Below are positions 12,241-24,616 of a DNA stretch of 64,000 bases, piece by piece (positions within the stretch are counted from its first letter, which is position 1; every line of letters starts with the position of its first letter). Source of the DNA: Gonatopus flavifemur (taxonomy: Eukaryota > Arthropoda > Insecta > Hymenoptera > Dryinidae). The notes below the pieces were generated by a model, which worked only from the letters and a program-made list of their open reading frames with translations, ran no database searches and was not told the DNA's origin. Location: positions 62,001 to 126,000 of the forward strand of contig JAFFJZ010000088.1 in NCBI GenBank assembly GCA_018340375.1. Reading direction: 5' to 3'. Both the position numbers and the translations under genes were made by a program.

Positions 12241-12902
12241 CATTCCCATAAACAAAAGCGTGTGACAATGTCATGATGAGTTATATAAAAAAATTCCCAT
12301 GGTAAAGGTTTTTTAAATCTCACAAGGAACAAAATGAGCCCTCATAAGTCATAAACGGATCAAAAGTAAAAATTTTTCAAGAAAAAAACCATGTCAAATT
12401 TCGCGTTGTTGTTACAAGGTTGTTTATTTATACTTCGAGTTGGTTGTTTTTTTTGTCATAAATAAGAATATGATTATCGAATTCCTCCGACCTTGGTGCT
12501 CTGCTTGACAATAATTTTTCTAATTTGATCCTGAATTCTCACAGAGAACTACTTTAATCTCCAGAATATTACATATCCCACATTTAATATTCTTGCATCA
12601 AATCTTATTAAAAACTGTACGATGTTCCGAGAAAATCTTAGTTAATTTGCTTTTGTTAGATTCGATTAATTTTTTAGTCAACTAAAACATGTGTCATCCA
12701 TGCTTTGTAGAATCTGAAATTTTTAACAAGTATTTAATGAGGAAAAAGATCAAAAAGAGACTCTTTCCATTAATTTTTCTCGTATTTCACGATATATGAA
12801 ATTATGAGAATTAGGAGTGATTATAAAATCCTTTCTTAAGGTATGAGACTTTTAAGATATAACTTTTTACCCCAAAAGAATTTTTTATTCAAATAATCCC
12901 TT

Positions 12903-13690
12903 CAAATATAACCAGAGGGCTCCGCCTCCTGACTGCTTTGCTTCGCGTACACGGAAAAAAAAGGAATAGTTGCTACAATAACTTTTCCGTAGTTGTGACG
13001 TGGGTAGTTGTAGGAAATAACCACAAAGTTGTCTTGACTCATCACTTATTGAGCACGACAAATTTTGTTAGCTGGTACCACTACTTCACTCCTCTGAGAT
13101 CAAAGTAGTTCCCACAACATTGTGAGAAAGCTCTGAGGTTACTTTGTGCTGAAGTAGATGGTACAGCTAGGCACGCCACGTTGCAACAGCTCAGTTGAAC
13201 GCTGCTCGGAATATCCGAAATGCCCCTCACTCGAATCCAGGGGTTACGAGCGAATCCGAGTTGCAATATAACTCCCGGATCGCTCGCGATCAATATATGT
13301 TTCGATCAGAATGAGAACTTTCAATGAATGAGTAGAAGACCGCTGGCTCTTTGAAGAGTCGATACTTCTTGGATGGGGTCGGATTAAGAGCGTAGAATAA
13401 TAACTCGTATGAAGAGAGAATGTTTTCGGGATTCGTATACCTGCACTCTCGCAGAGGACAGATCTTCCTCCGAGTTATCGAATGTAAGGATTCATACCTG
13501 GTCGATACTGCGAGGAGTTATACCTGAGAGAGCACGAATAATGTACATACGGTACGAGTGACTCACACGAAGAGTTGAACTCTCGACCGAGTCGAACCTT
13601 TAACTCGTGGCAGGAGTTAAACTCCGAGCGATCCAGAGACTTTGACCTGTAGGCCATAGTCATTGTCATCTGCGGAGTTGATTGAATATA
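12903..13690. repeat. GC-richer dispersed repeat
   Basis: Contains a TACACGGAAAAAAAA end (about 12949), related to the reversed end at 27778-27793, and a CGAGT/CTCG-rich block. The block from about 13300 to 13640 is related in reverse orientation to 16620-17000; both contain AACTC...GAGTCG words. Its open frames have no coding support. Confidence 0.5.
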
Positions 13691-14225
13691 TCTCATTAAT
13701 TTCGTGGACAATGACGTTTCATTTCTGTTGAAGACATCACAACATATGTCTTTTGTATTATTTCTCATTCAATTTTATATTGAGTCAGTGCCTCACGTGT
13801 ATGGAGAGTGAAAGTGCCTAAGGATCAGTATTATTTGAAGAAAAAAACTTTTTCCGAAATTGATTGGTTTATACACATATATATATATTAAATAATATAT
13901 ATATGTGTGTTATTGTTTATATATTTTAATCAAGTTTGTTTCAAGTAAGTTTTCTCAATTTGGTGAATATACATAAATATATATTATCATTGAATATATA
14001 AACTAAATCCTCTTGAAATAAGTTTTCTTATGTAGGTAATGATGATCTTTGGGTACCTCTGCTTTCCATACGCATGAGACATTGACTCGATATTAAGATG
14101 AATGAGGAATAATACAAAAGTCGTATGTTTTTACATATGTAACTGAAATAAAACAGTCATTTTCCACAAAATTAATAAGATATATTCATTGAAATTCGCA
14201 GATGACAATGACTATGGCCTATAGG
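13640..14225. repeat. Imperfect palindrome around an AT hairpin
   Basis: GCCATAGTCATTGTCATCTG near 13652 recurs inverted near 14195. The arms continue through ATTAATTTTGTGGA-type sequence. The centre, near 13880, is an alternating TA/CA hairpin. Confidence 0.6.
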
Positions 14226-14855
14226 TAAGAGAAACTTATTATTATTATGGATTTTTAGTACTGATTATTGAAAAATAAAAATTTTTAAATTCAAGAGAAT
14301 ATAGATCCCAACGTTATCCCATCACCGTGTTGGGCTCAAAAGTTGCACAATGAGTGACAATTTTTTTTGGAAAAATTTCAAGAAAATCGATAACTACGTG
14401 TTTTTCAAAAATCAAGATTTGATATTTAAAATTCAAAAATCCCATAGAAATACGGGTTCGATAATTTTGTACCATTTTTCTTCTTAAAATGCGTCCAAGA
14501 ACGACAATTTTGGAAAAAAATCATCCCAATCGGATAATTTTTGCACAATTATGGGCATTCAAAGAAAAAAGTAGCGTGTTTTTTCGAAAATCCATATTGC
14601 GGAAATTGGTGGGCAAAAAAATCTGAAAATTGACATAGAAGCCTATCTCAATAGATACTAAAAGACAACAAATTATGGAGAAAACGTGAAGTTTTATGGA
14701 GAATACGTTCATATTTAAAGACTAATTAGATCACACTGAGAGTAATCTTCCATGAAAAATTACTCGCATGTGAGGAAAAATGTCTGTACACTGAGGAAAG
14801 AGTTTGCACTTTGACACTTTATTTTCGCCAGGGGAACTATGAATGTCTTTTCCGG
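14226..14855. other. No gene seen
   Basis: AT-rich sequence without a recognisable gene or repeat structure. Confidence 0.4.
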
Positions 14856-14998
14856 GCGGAGAAATTCTATAGAATTCGTGTCAGGATTTGGTTCTATACA
14901 AATTCTAGATCATGAATGTAACACACAACATGATTTAGTAAGAATGATTGTCTAGAACCATATCCTGATAAGAATTCTATAGAATTTTTCCACCTGGG
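14856..14998. mobile_element. Short fold-back element
   Basis: Inverted arms contain GAAATTCTATAGAATTC and its partner AGAATTCTATAGAATTTTTC, with outer ends CCGGGCGGA and TCCACCTGGG. The family is unknown. Confidence 0.55.
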
Positions 14999-15855
14999 TT
15001 ATAAGAAGAAAATATGGCCATATTTGCAGTAAAAGTATGAGAAGTATGAAATTATGAATATTTTATGGAAAATTATAGGTTTTATAAGCAAACATTTTTA
15101 CTGGAATTATTGGAAATTTTGAGAATATTATTTAAAATTTTGGGGAAATTATTGGAAATTTTGAAAGAAATTATGAGATTTTAGCGAAAAATCATTCCTG
15201 ATAATAGTGTCTCAATTTCTTTTGAAACTATGAAACTTTATGAGAAATTATGAGATAAAATTATATGAACAATTATGAGAGATTATGAGAAATTTTTTGC
15301 CAGGGGCATGCTGATTTTTATTGAGGAAAACATGTAAAAATGAATTGTTCATAAAGAATTAATTAAACCAATTTTTTTTAAAAAACGAGATAGCCGGAAA
15401 TTGACAACGAATTCGGGTTCGAGAACCAAGAATGTTATAACGGTTTTTTAACCCTAGAACACAACACTGGGGTATTTTTGTACGCCATCACGGAGAAAAT
15501 CCTACATTACTGAGTGCTGTAGTCCATACGACTGGTTCGTGCTATAAAAAAATAATACGCAAACAATTCGTGTTTACTGCATTAACCAGAATGGTGCAAA
15601 GACCAAACACTTACGACCGAAGACTCCTGGAAAATTTGAGTTTGAGGAGAACATTGAAAATGCTAATATTTCGGAATGTAGGGCTCAAATCAAATTTTGA
15701 TAACGGAAAAATCATCTTGATTTGATCCCAAGAATACGCCTCAAAATATCATTCGAGCTGTCTGGGACACTTTGCATTCAATATGCATGTATTTGACTAC
15801 GTATAATATATAAAACAGTAAGATTTTATAAATATTATTCCATGGATTATAGGTA
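14999..15855. other. No gene seen; low-complexity AT sequence
   Basis: 15000-15300 is a degenerate GAAATTATGAG/TTGGAAATTTTG sequence. The remainder shows no coding or repeat structure I can support. Confidence 0.4.
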
Positions 15856-15972
15856 CAATAGAACCTCGATTAACCGCGTAGCGTTGTCCCTTTCCCACTT
15901 CGTGACACACCTTTTTTTTTTTTTTTGAAGAGAAAAGGTGACGGAAGATGCCTGGTCTATCGAGGCCTACTG
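15856..15972. mobile_element. pogo/Tigger-like MITE
   Basis: Ends CAATAGAACCTCGATTA and TCGAGGCCTACTG are flanked by TA on both sides. They resemble pogo-type ends (CAGTANAACCTC). It has a poly-T run and no coding content. Confidence 0.6.
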
Positions 15973-16104
15973 TATTCTCATGTTATGTATAGTATATATA
16001 GGATATATAATATTCTCACTATATATACTATACACAACATAGACATATTTGTAATCCATTGAATGTTATATATATATATATAAAACACTTTACTTCTTTA
16101 TATA

Positions 16105-16207
16105 CAGTAAAACCCCGCAATAAGAACACTCACTGTCTTCCTTCAACGCTAGACAAACGCCGTACGAATGAAAAGGAGGTCCGTTTTCTTATTGCGAGGT
16201 TTTACTG
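16105..16207. mobile_element. pogo/Tigger-like MITE
   Basis: Ends CAGTAAAACCCCGCAATAAG and CTTATTGCGAGGTTTTACTG are nearly perfect inverted repeats, flanked by TA on both sides. A typical pogo-type non-autonomous element of 103 bp. Confidence 0.8.
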
Positions 16208-16458
16208 TATTATACATAGTCCAATCTATACATATTATATATATTACACTATACACTTTTTTCCACATGGGTTGTTACCCATAAAAACAGTAATTTTTAA
16301 TGACGGATTTCTCTCGCTGCACTGATGAGATTAATCTGTAATAATAAGAAAATCCAAAATCCACAATTTATGCATAAGTAATTGAAGGCTATTTTGGAGG
16401 CGGATAATACTTCTATGTTTTCTTGAGCGCTCAGCGAATCCTAACAAAAATTTTGTTG

Positions 16459-17060
16459 ACCTCCCGCATGATCACTAAACTCCCTCTGTCCAGGAAGTCG
16501 GAGTTTTTTGATGTGAGAAATTCTGGTTTTTGACACCTAGACCTCCCGCATGATCACTAAGCTTCCTCTATCAAGGACGCAAAATTATATAGAGAATGTC
16601 AATCGAGCTATACAACGTATTTTTCCCTTAGTGGTATTTCTCCTCGAGTGAGTCGCTCGCATCGTCCTAGGATTCGATCGTTCAAGGAGTTAAAGTCTTT
16701 GGATCGCTCGGGGTTTCACTCCCGAGTCGAGTTAAAGGTTTCGCTCGCACAACAGTCTAACTCCTCGAGTGAGTCACTCGCAGTGGTTCAGAATTCGATC
16801 GCTCAAGGATGGGAAGTGTACGAGCGACGTCAGGTTCCACTCTCGAGTCGATTCATCATACCTGCACGTGTTCTCGCTCTCACTCGGATCCGATCCCCAA
16901 TAAATCATACCTGCTCTCCTCAAGATCGAACCCAAATTATGAATTTCATTAATGTTCGCTCTAAGATGCGAACTCGAAAGGATCGAAACTTTTGCTCTGT
17001 ATCCCTGCTCGAATCCAGTCGATTCGCCCGCGTCATCGAGTCTTTCAGACCCGATGCAAG
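16459..17060. repeat. Short direct repeat and CGAGTGAGTCGCTCG-rich block
   Basis: GACCTCCCGCATGATCACTA occurs twice about 80 bases apart (16459 and 16541). From 16620 the block repeats AACTCCTCGAGTGAGTC-type units related to 13300-13640. A 170-codon open frame here follows the repeat and is not considered a gene. Confidence 0.5.
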
Positions 17061-17159
17061 CCAAAACAAGCCGAAGTCAAAGATCTCAGAATTTTGGATC
17101 TCGTCGGAAATACGTCGGAAATATGTCCGGCGGACATTTGAACCTCCAAAGGACGTTTG

Positions 17160-18290
17160 AGAGACGTATATAGACGTCCCCTGGACGTACGCACGTTTTT
17201 GGTTCTCTTGGAGATTTATATTTGCATAAACTTTTAAATTCTAGTTATGATAACTACTTCGATCGCTAATGTCACGATCATAATGGATCCTAGAGGTATA
17301 TTAAGTCTTTGTGGTAACTACATGTATTGTAGGAGCCATAATCTTAATCCCTGGTAGAAATGTTACAAGTTCTTCCTTATGACCGATGAGGCACTAAGAA
17401 GGAAGAACTAATTAGAAAAAACTAGCAAGGGGCTAGTCAATAACTGATAAGTTGGATCCAACTAGCATTGATTGGGACAAACTAATGAGTTACTCATCGG
17501 TATTTGATAATCTGAACTAATTAATAATAATAGAGTAAAATCTTCTCTACTGATAATTACAAGTATTCACTCCAGGTATAAATTGAATGAAGAGACATGA
17601 GCTTTTCAATCTTGGATTGAATAAAATGTTCCTTGCACTTTTTATCAAAAAAGACGACATTTTTGATGGAAGCACTTTAAAAATGAGTAGAGATTGAGCA
17701 ACAATATTGGCATGATTCATAAGTGCAAATAACTTTTTATTCATTTCAAGACTCGAGAGGTAATTTCTCTTAATTGCATCTATATTCTAAGTGAAGAGTT
17801 GTAGTTATTACTACAGTATACCCCCTAAATTTCTAAGAGTGAAATTTCCACTCTCAATGTAAAATGCATTAGCACTTTCACTCTCCAAGAGTGATAAGAT
17901 CACTTTAGTAGAGTGAATCTCTCCACTTTTCAAACTAGAATGAAAAGTATCACTCGTAAGTAGAGAGTGAATTATACTTTACCTATTTGTGAATTGAAAT
18001 ATCACCTGTCTTAGAGTAAAATATCCCAGCTCATTCATATTAAATCGATGCTCAGATTTTCTATGTCTTGCAATGCTTGGTTTTGAATATTCATCTAAAC
18101 TTTTGTTTACTCTCAGCATAATTATTTCATCCTCTTGGAAACTTATGGAATTTTCTTATTAAAAGTGATGGTACTGATCTGGAATACCTTTAGTTCTATA
18201 TGATACCAATAATTGATAATCCTAGGTGTCATCAGCCAATACCTCATGACTCATACCTCATTATTCACTGTGTGTGATACCATGTATTTA
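17160..18290. other. Repeat fragments, no gene seen
   Basis: 17230-17350 is related to 27541-27790 (AACTACTTCGATCG words). 17390-17540 resembles 27350-27540 (CTAGCAAG/ACTGATAAG words). 17800-17990 repeats CACTCTC/GAGAGTG words. These look like worn non-autonomous elements. Confidence 0.4.
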
Positions 18291-18299
18291 TGAACAATA

Positions 18300-18475
18300 G
18301 TGAGTATACCCTGTAACAATAAACAATACTGGATATAGTTGATAGATACCATGTATCGATGAACAATATTGGATGTAGTTGATCAATACCATGTATTCAT
18401 GAACAATATTGGATACAGTTGATCGATGCCATGGATCGATGAACAAAATTGGATATAGTTGATCGATACTACATA
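18300..18475. repeat. 40-bp minisatellite
   Basis: The unit ACCATGTATCGATGAACAAT plus ATTGGATATAGTTGATCGAT recurs at 18348, 18388 and 18428, with partial units on both sides. Confidence 0.8.
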
Positions 18476-18825
18476 TCCTTGTAGAAGATCATATTTCGGT
18501 TGTTTGAACTGTATATGGGGCATTCTTTGTGAAATCGGCCACCCCCCCCCTGCACATCTCAATTTTGAAGATAGAGATCTCGGAGACTAATCAAAATTTT
18601 CGTTGAAGTGTCTACTTTTCATTGCCGTATGGTGTTTTTTGGACATGGCGGCCATTTCGCCAATATGGCGGCTGAAACGAAGGGGAAACGTGTTGAGAAT
18701 GATCAAAACCAGTCCTAGGAATATGATACGTGGGTGTTGGATAGTTCTGTGGACTGGGGCATGTAATTCGAGCCTCCCGGATTGATTGCGTGCGGTTGGA
18801 ATACTGAAATTGCAAATGGCGGATC

Positions 18826-19570
18826 CAATATGGCGGCCGGAAATTCAAAATTGCTTCGAATTTTTTTAAACATGGTGAAAGGGGGTTTTTCGGGTCGCTG
18901 ATGACGAATCCGAACTCAGATTTCCGGAATTACAAATGGCGGATCCAATATGGCGGTCGGGAAAATTAGAAATCTCTTGGATTTGTGCAAACATTGTCAT
19001 ACTGAGGTTTTTGGGGTCGCGGAACAAGAATCCAAACCCAGATCTCCGGAACTGCAAATGGCGAATCCAATATGGCGGCCGGAAATTGAAATATTGCTTC
19101 GAATTTTCTGAAACATTGGGGAAAGGGGTTTTTCGGGTCGCTGATGACGAATCTGAACTCAGATTTCCGGAATTACAAATGGCGGAACCAATATGGCGGT
19201 CGGAAAAATTATGAATCTCTCGGATTTGTACAAACATTGTCATACTGAGGTTTTTGGGGTCGCGGAACAAGAATCCGAACCCAGATTTCTGGAATTGCAA
19301 ATAGCGAATCCAATATGGCGGCCGGAAATTAAAATATTGTTTCGAATTTTCCGGAACATTGAAGAAGGGGGTTTTTTGGGTCGCTGATGACAGATCCAAA
19401 CTCAGATTTCCGGAATTACGAATAGCGGATCCAATATGGCGCTCGGAAGAATTATAAATCGCTTAAATTTGCGGAAACATTGGCATACTGAAGTTTTTGG
19501 GGTCGCTGATCAAGAATCCGGACTCGAATTTCCGGAATAGCGAATGGGTAATCCAATATGGCGTTCAGAA
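18826..19570. repeat. 121-bp minisatellite with CCAATATGGCGGCCGG core
   Basis: The core recurs at 18826, 18946, 19068, 19189, 19309, 19430 and 19552 (last two diverged), a spacing of about 121. Each unit has a GGGTCGCTGATNA segment and a TTTCCGGAATT segment. The mirror array lies at 23320-23660 and 24057-24310. The core matches the YY1/Pho consensus AANATGGCGGC. The long open frames here are by-products of the repeat. Confidence 0.85.
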
Positions 19571-20092
19571 GAATTATCAATCTCTTGAATTTATGGAAAC
19601 AATGTCATACTGAGATTTTTGGGGTCGCTGATAGACATTCGAATCCGGATTCTCGGCATTATGAATGGAAGATTCGATATGACGGTCTGGATATGAGGAA
19701 TCATCCGTCCTCTGACGTAAATCTTTGTTCCGAGGAAGTTCTGGTCGTTCATTATGAACCTGAGGTCAGATTCCGGAAACCAGAACGAACGCACCACGTT
19801 CAATGATCCGCAAGCACATTTGATATGATGGAAACGAATATTATATTAATTTCAGGAATTATTTGGGGTCTGGTCACACAAATTCACAAACTTTCAATAG
19901 ACTCCCTCCCAATGAAACTCCTTGCAAATCTTCCTCGAACCAAACCACGAATACTGCTGGTTTTTGACGTGTGAATTTGTGTATTCAGGCTCCAAGCTTG
20001 GAGCATTAGCTCGGCATTAGCATAACCCAATGTGCACCACGAGGAGGTTGCGCGATCAGACTTTGCACATCAAGTGGCCCTGAAAAGGGCCG

Positions 20093-22064
20093 TTGATTGT
20101 CACATGTCTCTCAATTAACAAGTTTGCAACTACGCGGACATTACCTCATGGTTGTCCATTTGGCCACCATACTCTGTTTTGTTCATGGTTAGAGTACCTT
20201 TTGATGAGCACTTCATTATCGGATCCTATCAAAAACCCATGGTTTTTCAGAATCTCAGGTACAGGTTGGGCATTCTCGAATCGTTTGTTGAGTTTCCGTC
20301 TCATCTTTTCGTGTAATACTTCATCATAGTACATGATGCTTATGGTTTCAAAATAACTCTTTGCCCAGCTGTAGAGTTTTTGGGGCGTCAATATAGCATT
20401 TTGAGGTTTGGCAGTCAGACTCGCTCTGTATGTTTCTTTTTTGAAAGTAGCACCGATCCCGTCACAAGCACCTTTACCATGAGCAGTTTCACTGTAATGC
20501 CATTCAGCGTCAATATTGAAATCTTCTTTGTGATGAACTAAATTCGCGATTTGAAATTTATTTTTGAAGTGCTGCTTTGCTCAGTCACTGGTATAAATAA
20601 TCTTATCAACTTTTTTCACATTGCGTTGAATTTCAGGAATTAACAAGGTCTGGATAGCATAAACAGCGGAAGTGTCGTGTTTTAAACTTTCAGATAAGAA
20701 TACATAACTCTTGTGCTTAATATCGCGCCCTTCCTTATAATAATAAATGGCAGGGAACACAGTGCATTGGTCGTTATTGAAATGAAATGCTTGTGAGGCA
20801 TCCTGGCAAACATATGCGTAGTTCTCAGAAAAATCAAACGTAACCAGTACTTCGCCATCGCGAAGATTGTGTTTTCGTTCTTGGATAAAAAGACTCTGTG
20901 CTTAGAGATGAATGAATGAGGTTTGAGGATTGTCAGTTTTTCACACAATTCAAATATAAAATCATCAATTTTCATTGCTTCTGTTTGTAGAGTTGAACGA
21001 TCCGTTGTCGTCCAAACTGAATATTGAATATCTGTGATGAATGAATTCTCCAGTAGATTATGTAATTTCTCCGAAAACTGTGAAACTCCTGGACAGTCAT
21101 CACATGCGTCTAGATAACAATCAGCACGAGGTCTCTCCCAAACAATCCCGTTGAGGCAGTCTTTGTAATTAGTTAGTGGCTTTTGTGTATTCAACGTCAG
21201 CTTTTGAATATCAATTGCATCCAACATCAATTTCGGATTTTGATGTATTGTGCAAACACAAACTGAATGTAGTCCACAAGCCCCAGGGAGGATGCAATTT
21301 TTTGGTCTCAGTTGAGCGAACGCGCTGAAGCAGATAATATGTTCTGGGTGAGACTGTTTGAATACGGCATAAAGTTCTTTCAAACCCATCAGTAAGAGAC
21401 GTTTCTGTTTCAGCGTTCGCTCTCCATCAATTTTCACAGGAACGACATCTTTCGATGCAGGCATTATCCTGCTATTCATGTCACTCGTATAAAATCCATG
21501 TACTTTTTCTAAAGTTGTTTGAGAGAGTTTTCTCCCCTCCCTTGCAATACTATCGGGTAAAATGCCAGCTTTCATCCTCAATTCCTTTGATTTGTTGGCC
21601 AAATATCGCGTTGTAATAAATTCTTCGGCGATTTTCCTCGCACTCCAAGATGATGGGGCGATAGTTAAAATTTGTAATTTCAATGGATTGTTGGGTTCCA
21701 AGGTTGAAAATTTCTCCTTGAGCTCATCCAGCATTCCTTCCCGTTCAATTTCTCTGTTCGTGCGTGTATCATTGAGACCTTCGTGTGTCTCATTCTCCAA
21801 TTGAACATCCATTCTGATAGAACTCTCAATACTACAAATATTTTCACCGCTATCATTTGATTCATGAACCACATCGTCATTTTGTAATTTGTCCGATGAA
21901 CCCTTTTTTATACATGCAGCACAAGTCCTCGAATTCGCGCATAAGTCAGGAAATTGCTGTAACATAACCTCCGATATCTTTCGTAAATTCCTACCGACGT
22001 ACCCGGCAGTTTTGAACGGATTTGCACATCGGTCCGTTCGAAGAATTCGCGGCACCGTGTGCAA
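20093..22064 (-). pseudogene. Degenerate DDD transposase, copy 1
   Basis: A continuous 460-codon frame (22064-20682) begins with a Cys-rich N-terminus (RCANPF...CAAC). It contains the block LRPKNCILPGACGLHSVCVC and HQNPKLM, known from a transposase-like family common in arthropod and cnidarian genomes. A frameshift near 20880 moves the conserved DFSENYAYVCQDASQAFHFN block to another frame. Further on, SDG has become SD-stop (TGA near 20596), followed by AKQHFKNKFQ and HGKGACDGIG. The last part (20391-20146) ends PNGQP. FDFSEN, SDG and CDG would supply the three catalytic aspartates. At least one frameshift and one nonsense codon make it inactive. The superfamily is uncertain; Sola-like is a possibility. 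Confidence 0.75.
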
Positions 22065-22212
22065 AATATGCGATTAGTACGATTTTATAAGTGAAAACAC
22101 AAAAACTTTGAGGTTTAAACGTCGCGAACATTCATAAAGTAACAATGTGAAACGATAAATAACAGGAGACGAGAAAAACAATTGACTTTACAATGAAACC
22201 ACATGAAATTAG

Positions 22213-23125
22213 GTGCAGACATTACTGAACAATACACTGTCAGTTGATAAGAATCGATTTCACGCATTTATTCGTTTATTTTCAGCTGATTTATTCGACA
22301 TTCTGATATACGAAGCCGCGAATTCTTCAAAAAAGCCAATGATTCATTCACTCAAAACAGCCGCACACAATGGTAGAAATTCGCGAAAAATATCGGAGGT
22401 TAACTTACAGGAATTTCCTGACTTATACGCGAATTCCAGAATTTAAGCTGCATGTATGGAAGAAGGTTCATCGTACAAATTACGAGATGACAAGGTGGTT
22501 GATGAATTGAATGATAGAGGTGGAAATATTGAAAGTATTGAGAGTTCGATTGTCCAGGAGTTTCGCAGTTCTCGGAGAAATTACATGATCTACTGGAGAA
22601 TTCTTTGATCACAGGTATTCAATATCCAGTTTGGACGGCAACGGATCGTTCAACTCTACAAACAGTAATGATGAAAATTGATAATTTTATGCAACAATTG
22701 TGCAATAGACTGACAATACTCATACCTCATTCATTTATGTCTGAGCGACAGAATCATTTCATCCAGGAACGGAAACACAATCTTCGCGATGGCGAAGCAC
22801 CGATTACGTTTGATTTTTTGAGAAGTAAGTATATGTTGGCTAGGATGCCTCAAAAGCATTTGAATTTCGATACCGAACGATGCACCATGTTTCCTGCTAT
22901 TTATTATCACAAGGACGGGATGTTGAGCACAAGAGTCACGTATTCTGATCAGAAAGTCTAAAACACAACACCTTTGCTGTTTATGCTATTCAGACTTTGT
23001 CAATTTCTCAAATTCAACGGAATGTGAGAAGAATGAATGGGATTATCCGTACCAGAAACAGAGCGAAGCAGTACTTCAAAAATAAATTCCAGGATGAGTA
23101 TGATCAGGACCCAAATAATTCCTGA
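22213..23125 (+). pseudogene. Internally deleted transposase, copy 2 (opposite strand)
   Basis: The translation SLKTAAHNGRNSRKISEV (near 22345) matches the N-terminus of copy 1. The sequence then jumps from about residue 75 to the region beginning ITGIQYPVWTATDRSTLQT (22605). A frame running to 22961 keeps KHLNFDTERCTMFPAIYYHK, again frame-shifted relative to the family. It ends after AKQYFKNKFQ near 23090 and lacks the third aspartate region. This is a deletion derivative lying head to head with copy 1. Confidence 0.75.
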
Positions 23126-23664
23126 AATCAATATAATATTTGATCCCATCATATTAAATGTGCTTGCGGATCATTGAACGTGGTGCGTTCGTTCTGGTTT
23201 CCGGAATCTGACCTCAGGTTCATAATGAACGACCAGAACTTCCTCGGAACAAAGATTTACGTCAGAGGACGGATGATCCCTCATATCCAGACCGTCATAT
23301 CGAATCTTCCATTCATAATTCCGAGGATCCGGATTCGAATGTCTATCAGCGACCCCAAAAATCTCAGTATGACATTGTTTCCACAAATTCAAGAGATTGA
23401 TAATTCTTCTGAACGCCATATTGGATTACCCATTCGCTATTCCGGAAATTCGAGTCCGGATTCTTGATCAGCGACCCCAAAAACTTCAGTATGCCAATGT
23501 TTCCGCAAATTTAAGCGATTTATAATTCTTCCGAGCGCCATATTGGATCCGCTATTTGTAATTCCGGAAATCTGAGTTTGTATTCGTCATCAGCGACCCA
23601 AAAAACCCCCTTCTCCAATGTTTCAGAAAATTCGGAACAATATTTTAATTTCCGGCCGCCATAT

Positions 23665-24057
23665 CCCGTACAGCACAACCACCAATCCTCCACCTAGGAC
23701 TTCGGTGGACTGGAGGTGGAGAATTGGTGGAGAAATGGGAGCCGTGGAAATAAGGGAGAAATAAGGGAGAGTCTCCGTTGAGGCAACGGAGAGGCGACGG
23801 AGAAATGTCCGCCCCCTGTATTTTCAATATAATTCTTATTGGTGCATTTACGTAACCAAATCTGAATGTATGAATTCACGGATTTAAGTTTTACTGGAAA
23901 TACAGGGGGCGGACATTTCTCCGTCGCCTCTCCGTTGCCTCAACGGAGACTCTCCCTTATTTCTCCCTTATTTCCACGGCTCCCATTCCTCCACCAATTC
24001 TCCACCTCCAGTCCACCGAAGTCCTAGGTGGAGGATCGGTGGTTGTGCTGTACGGGA
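23665..24057. mobile_element. 393-bp MITE nested in the right arm
   Basis: Ends CCCGTACAGCACAACCACC and its complement begin inverted arms of about 165 bases (GGTGGAG/CTCCACC words, CAACGGAGAGGCGACGGAG). It splits a minisatellite unit at CCATAT|ATTGG, so the pre-insertion sequence is known from neighbouring units. Confidence 0.85.
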
Positions 24058-24616
24058 TTGGATTCGCTATTTGCAATTCCAGAAATCTGGGTTCGGATTC
24101 TTGTTCCGCGACCCCAAAAACCTCAGTATGACAATGTTTGCACAAATCCAAGAGATTTCTAATTTTCCCGACCGCCATATTGGATCCGCCATTTGTAATT
24201 CCGGAAATCTGAGTTCGGATTCGTCATCAGCGACCCGAAAAACCCCCTTTCCACATGTTTAAAAAAATTCGAAGCAATTTTGAATTTCCGGCCGCCATAT
24301 TGGATCCGCCATTTGCAAATTCAGTATTCCAACCGGATGCAATTGATCCGGGAGGCTCGAATTACATGCCCCAGTCCACAGAACTATCCAACACTCACGT
24401 ATCATATTTCTAGGACTGGTTTTGATCATTCTCAACACGTTTCCCCTTTGTTCCAGCCGCCATATTGGCGAAATGGCCGCCATGTCCAAAAAACACCACA
24501 CGGCAATGAAAAGTAGACACTTCAACGAAAATTTTGATTGGTTTCCGCGATCTCTATCTTCAAAATTGAGATGTGCAGGGGGGGGTGGCCGATTTCACAA
24601 AGAATGCCCCATATAT

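Larger units (their letters stand above)
10785..12553. mobile_element. TTAA-flanked long-inverted-repeat MITE, copy 1, with nested inserts
   Basis: It starts GGTAGTTCTC and ends with the near-complement GAGAACTACT. Flanks are TCAA (10781-10784) and TTAA (12554-12557). Arms of more than 200 bases are near-perfect inverted repeats (10785-11005 and 12344-12553). The second copy at 28121 has perfect TTAA flanks. TTAA duplication is typical of piggyBac-type and some other transposases. There is no transposase inside. Three later insertions make this copy longer. Confidence 0.75.
18513..24616. mobile_element. Compound inverted element with two transposase copies
   Basis: Both ends read ATATGGGGCATTCTTTGTGA in inverted orientation. 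The outer arms (18513-19860 and 23130-24616) are near mirror images that include a minisatellite. Between them lie a transposase gene on the minus strand and an internally deleted copy on the plus strand, head to head around about 22185. The right arm carries a younger MITE at 23665-24057. It is either two copies inserted head to head or one fold-back element. No clear target duplication was seen. Confidence 0.75.

Noticed and set aside
16648..17160. 170-codon open frame, Arg/Ser-rich
   Set aside because: Overlaps the CGAGTGAGTC repeat block and repeats internally (LKSLDRS...SSSES); no splice or family support.
18826..19570. Regularly spaced repeats resembling a CRISPR array
   Set aside because: The whole 121-bp unit is repeated rather than short repeats with unique spacers, and the context is eukaryotic transposons.
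18603..19806. Several open frames of 60-177 codons on both strands, some repeated at 23171-24525 and 25846-26296
   Set aside because: They follow the 121-bp unit and its flanks, repeat the same peptide per unit, and occur on both strands; a by-product of the repeat.
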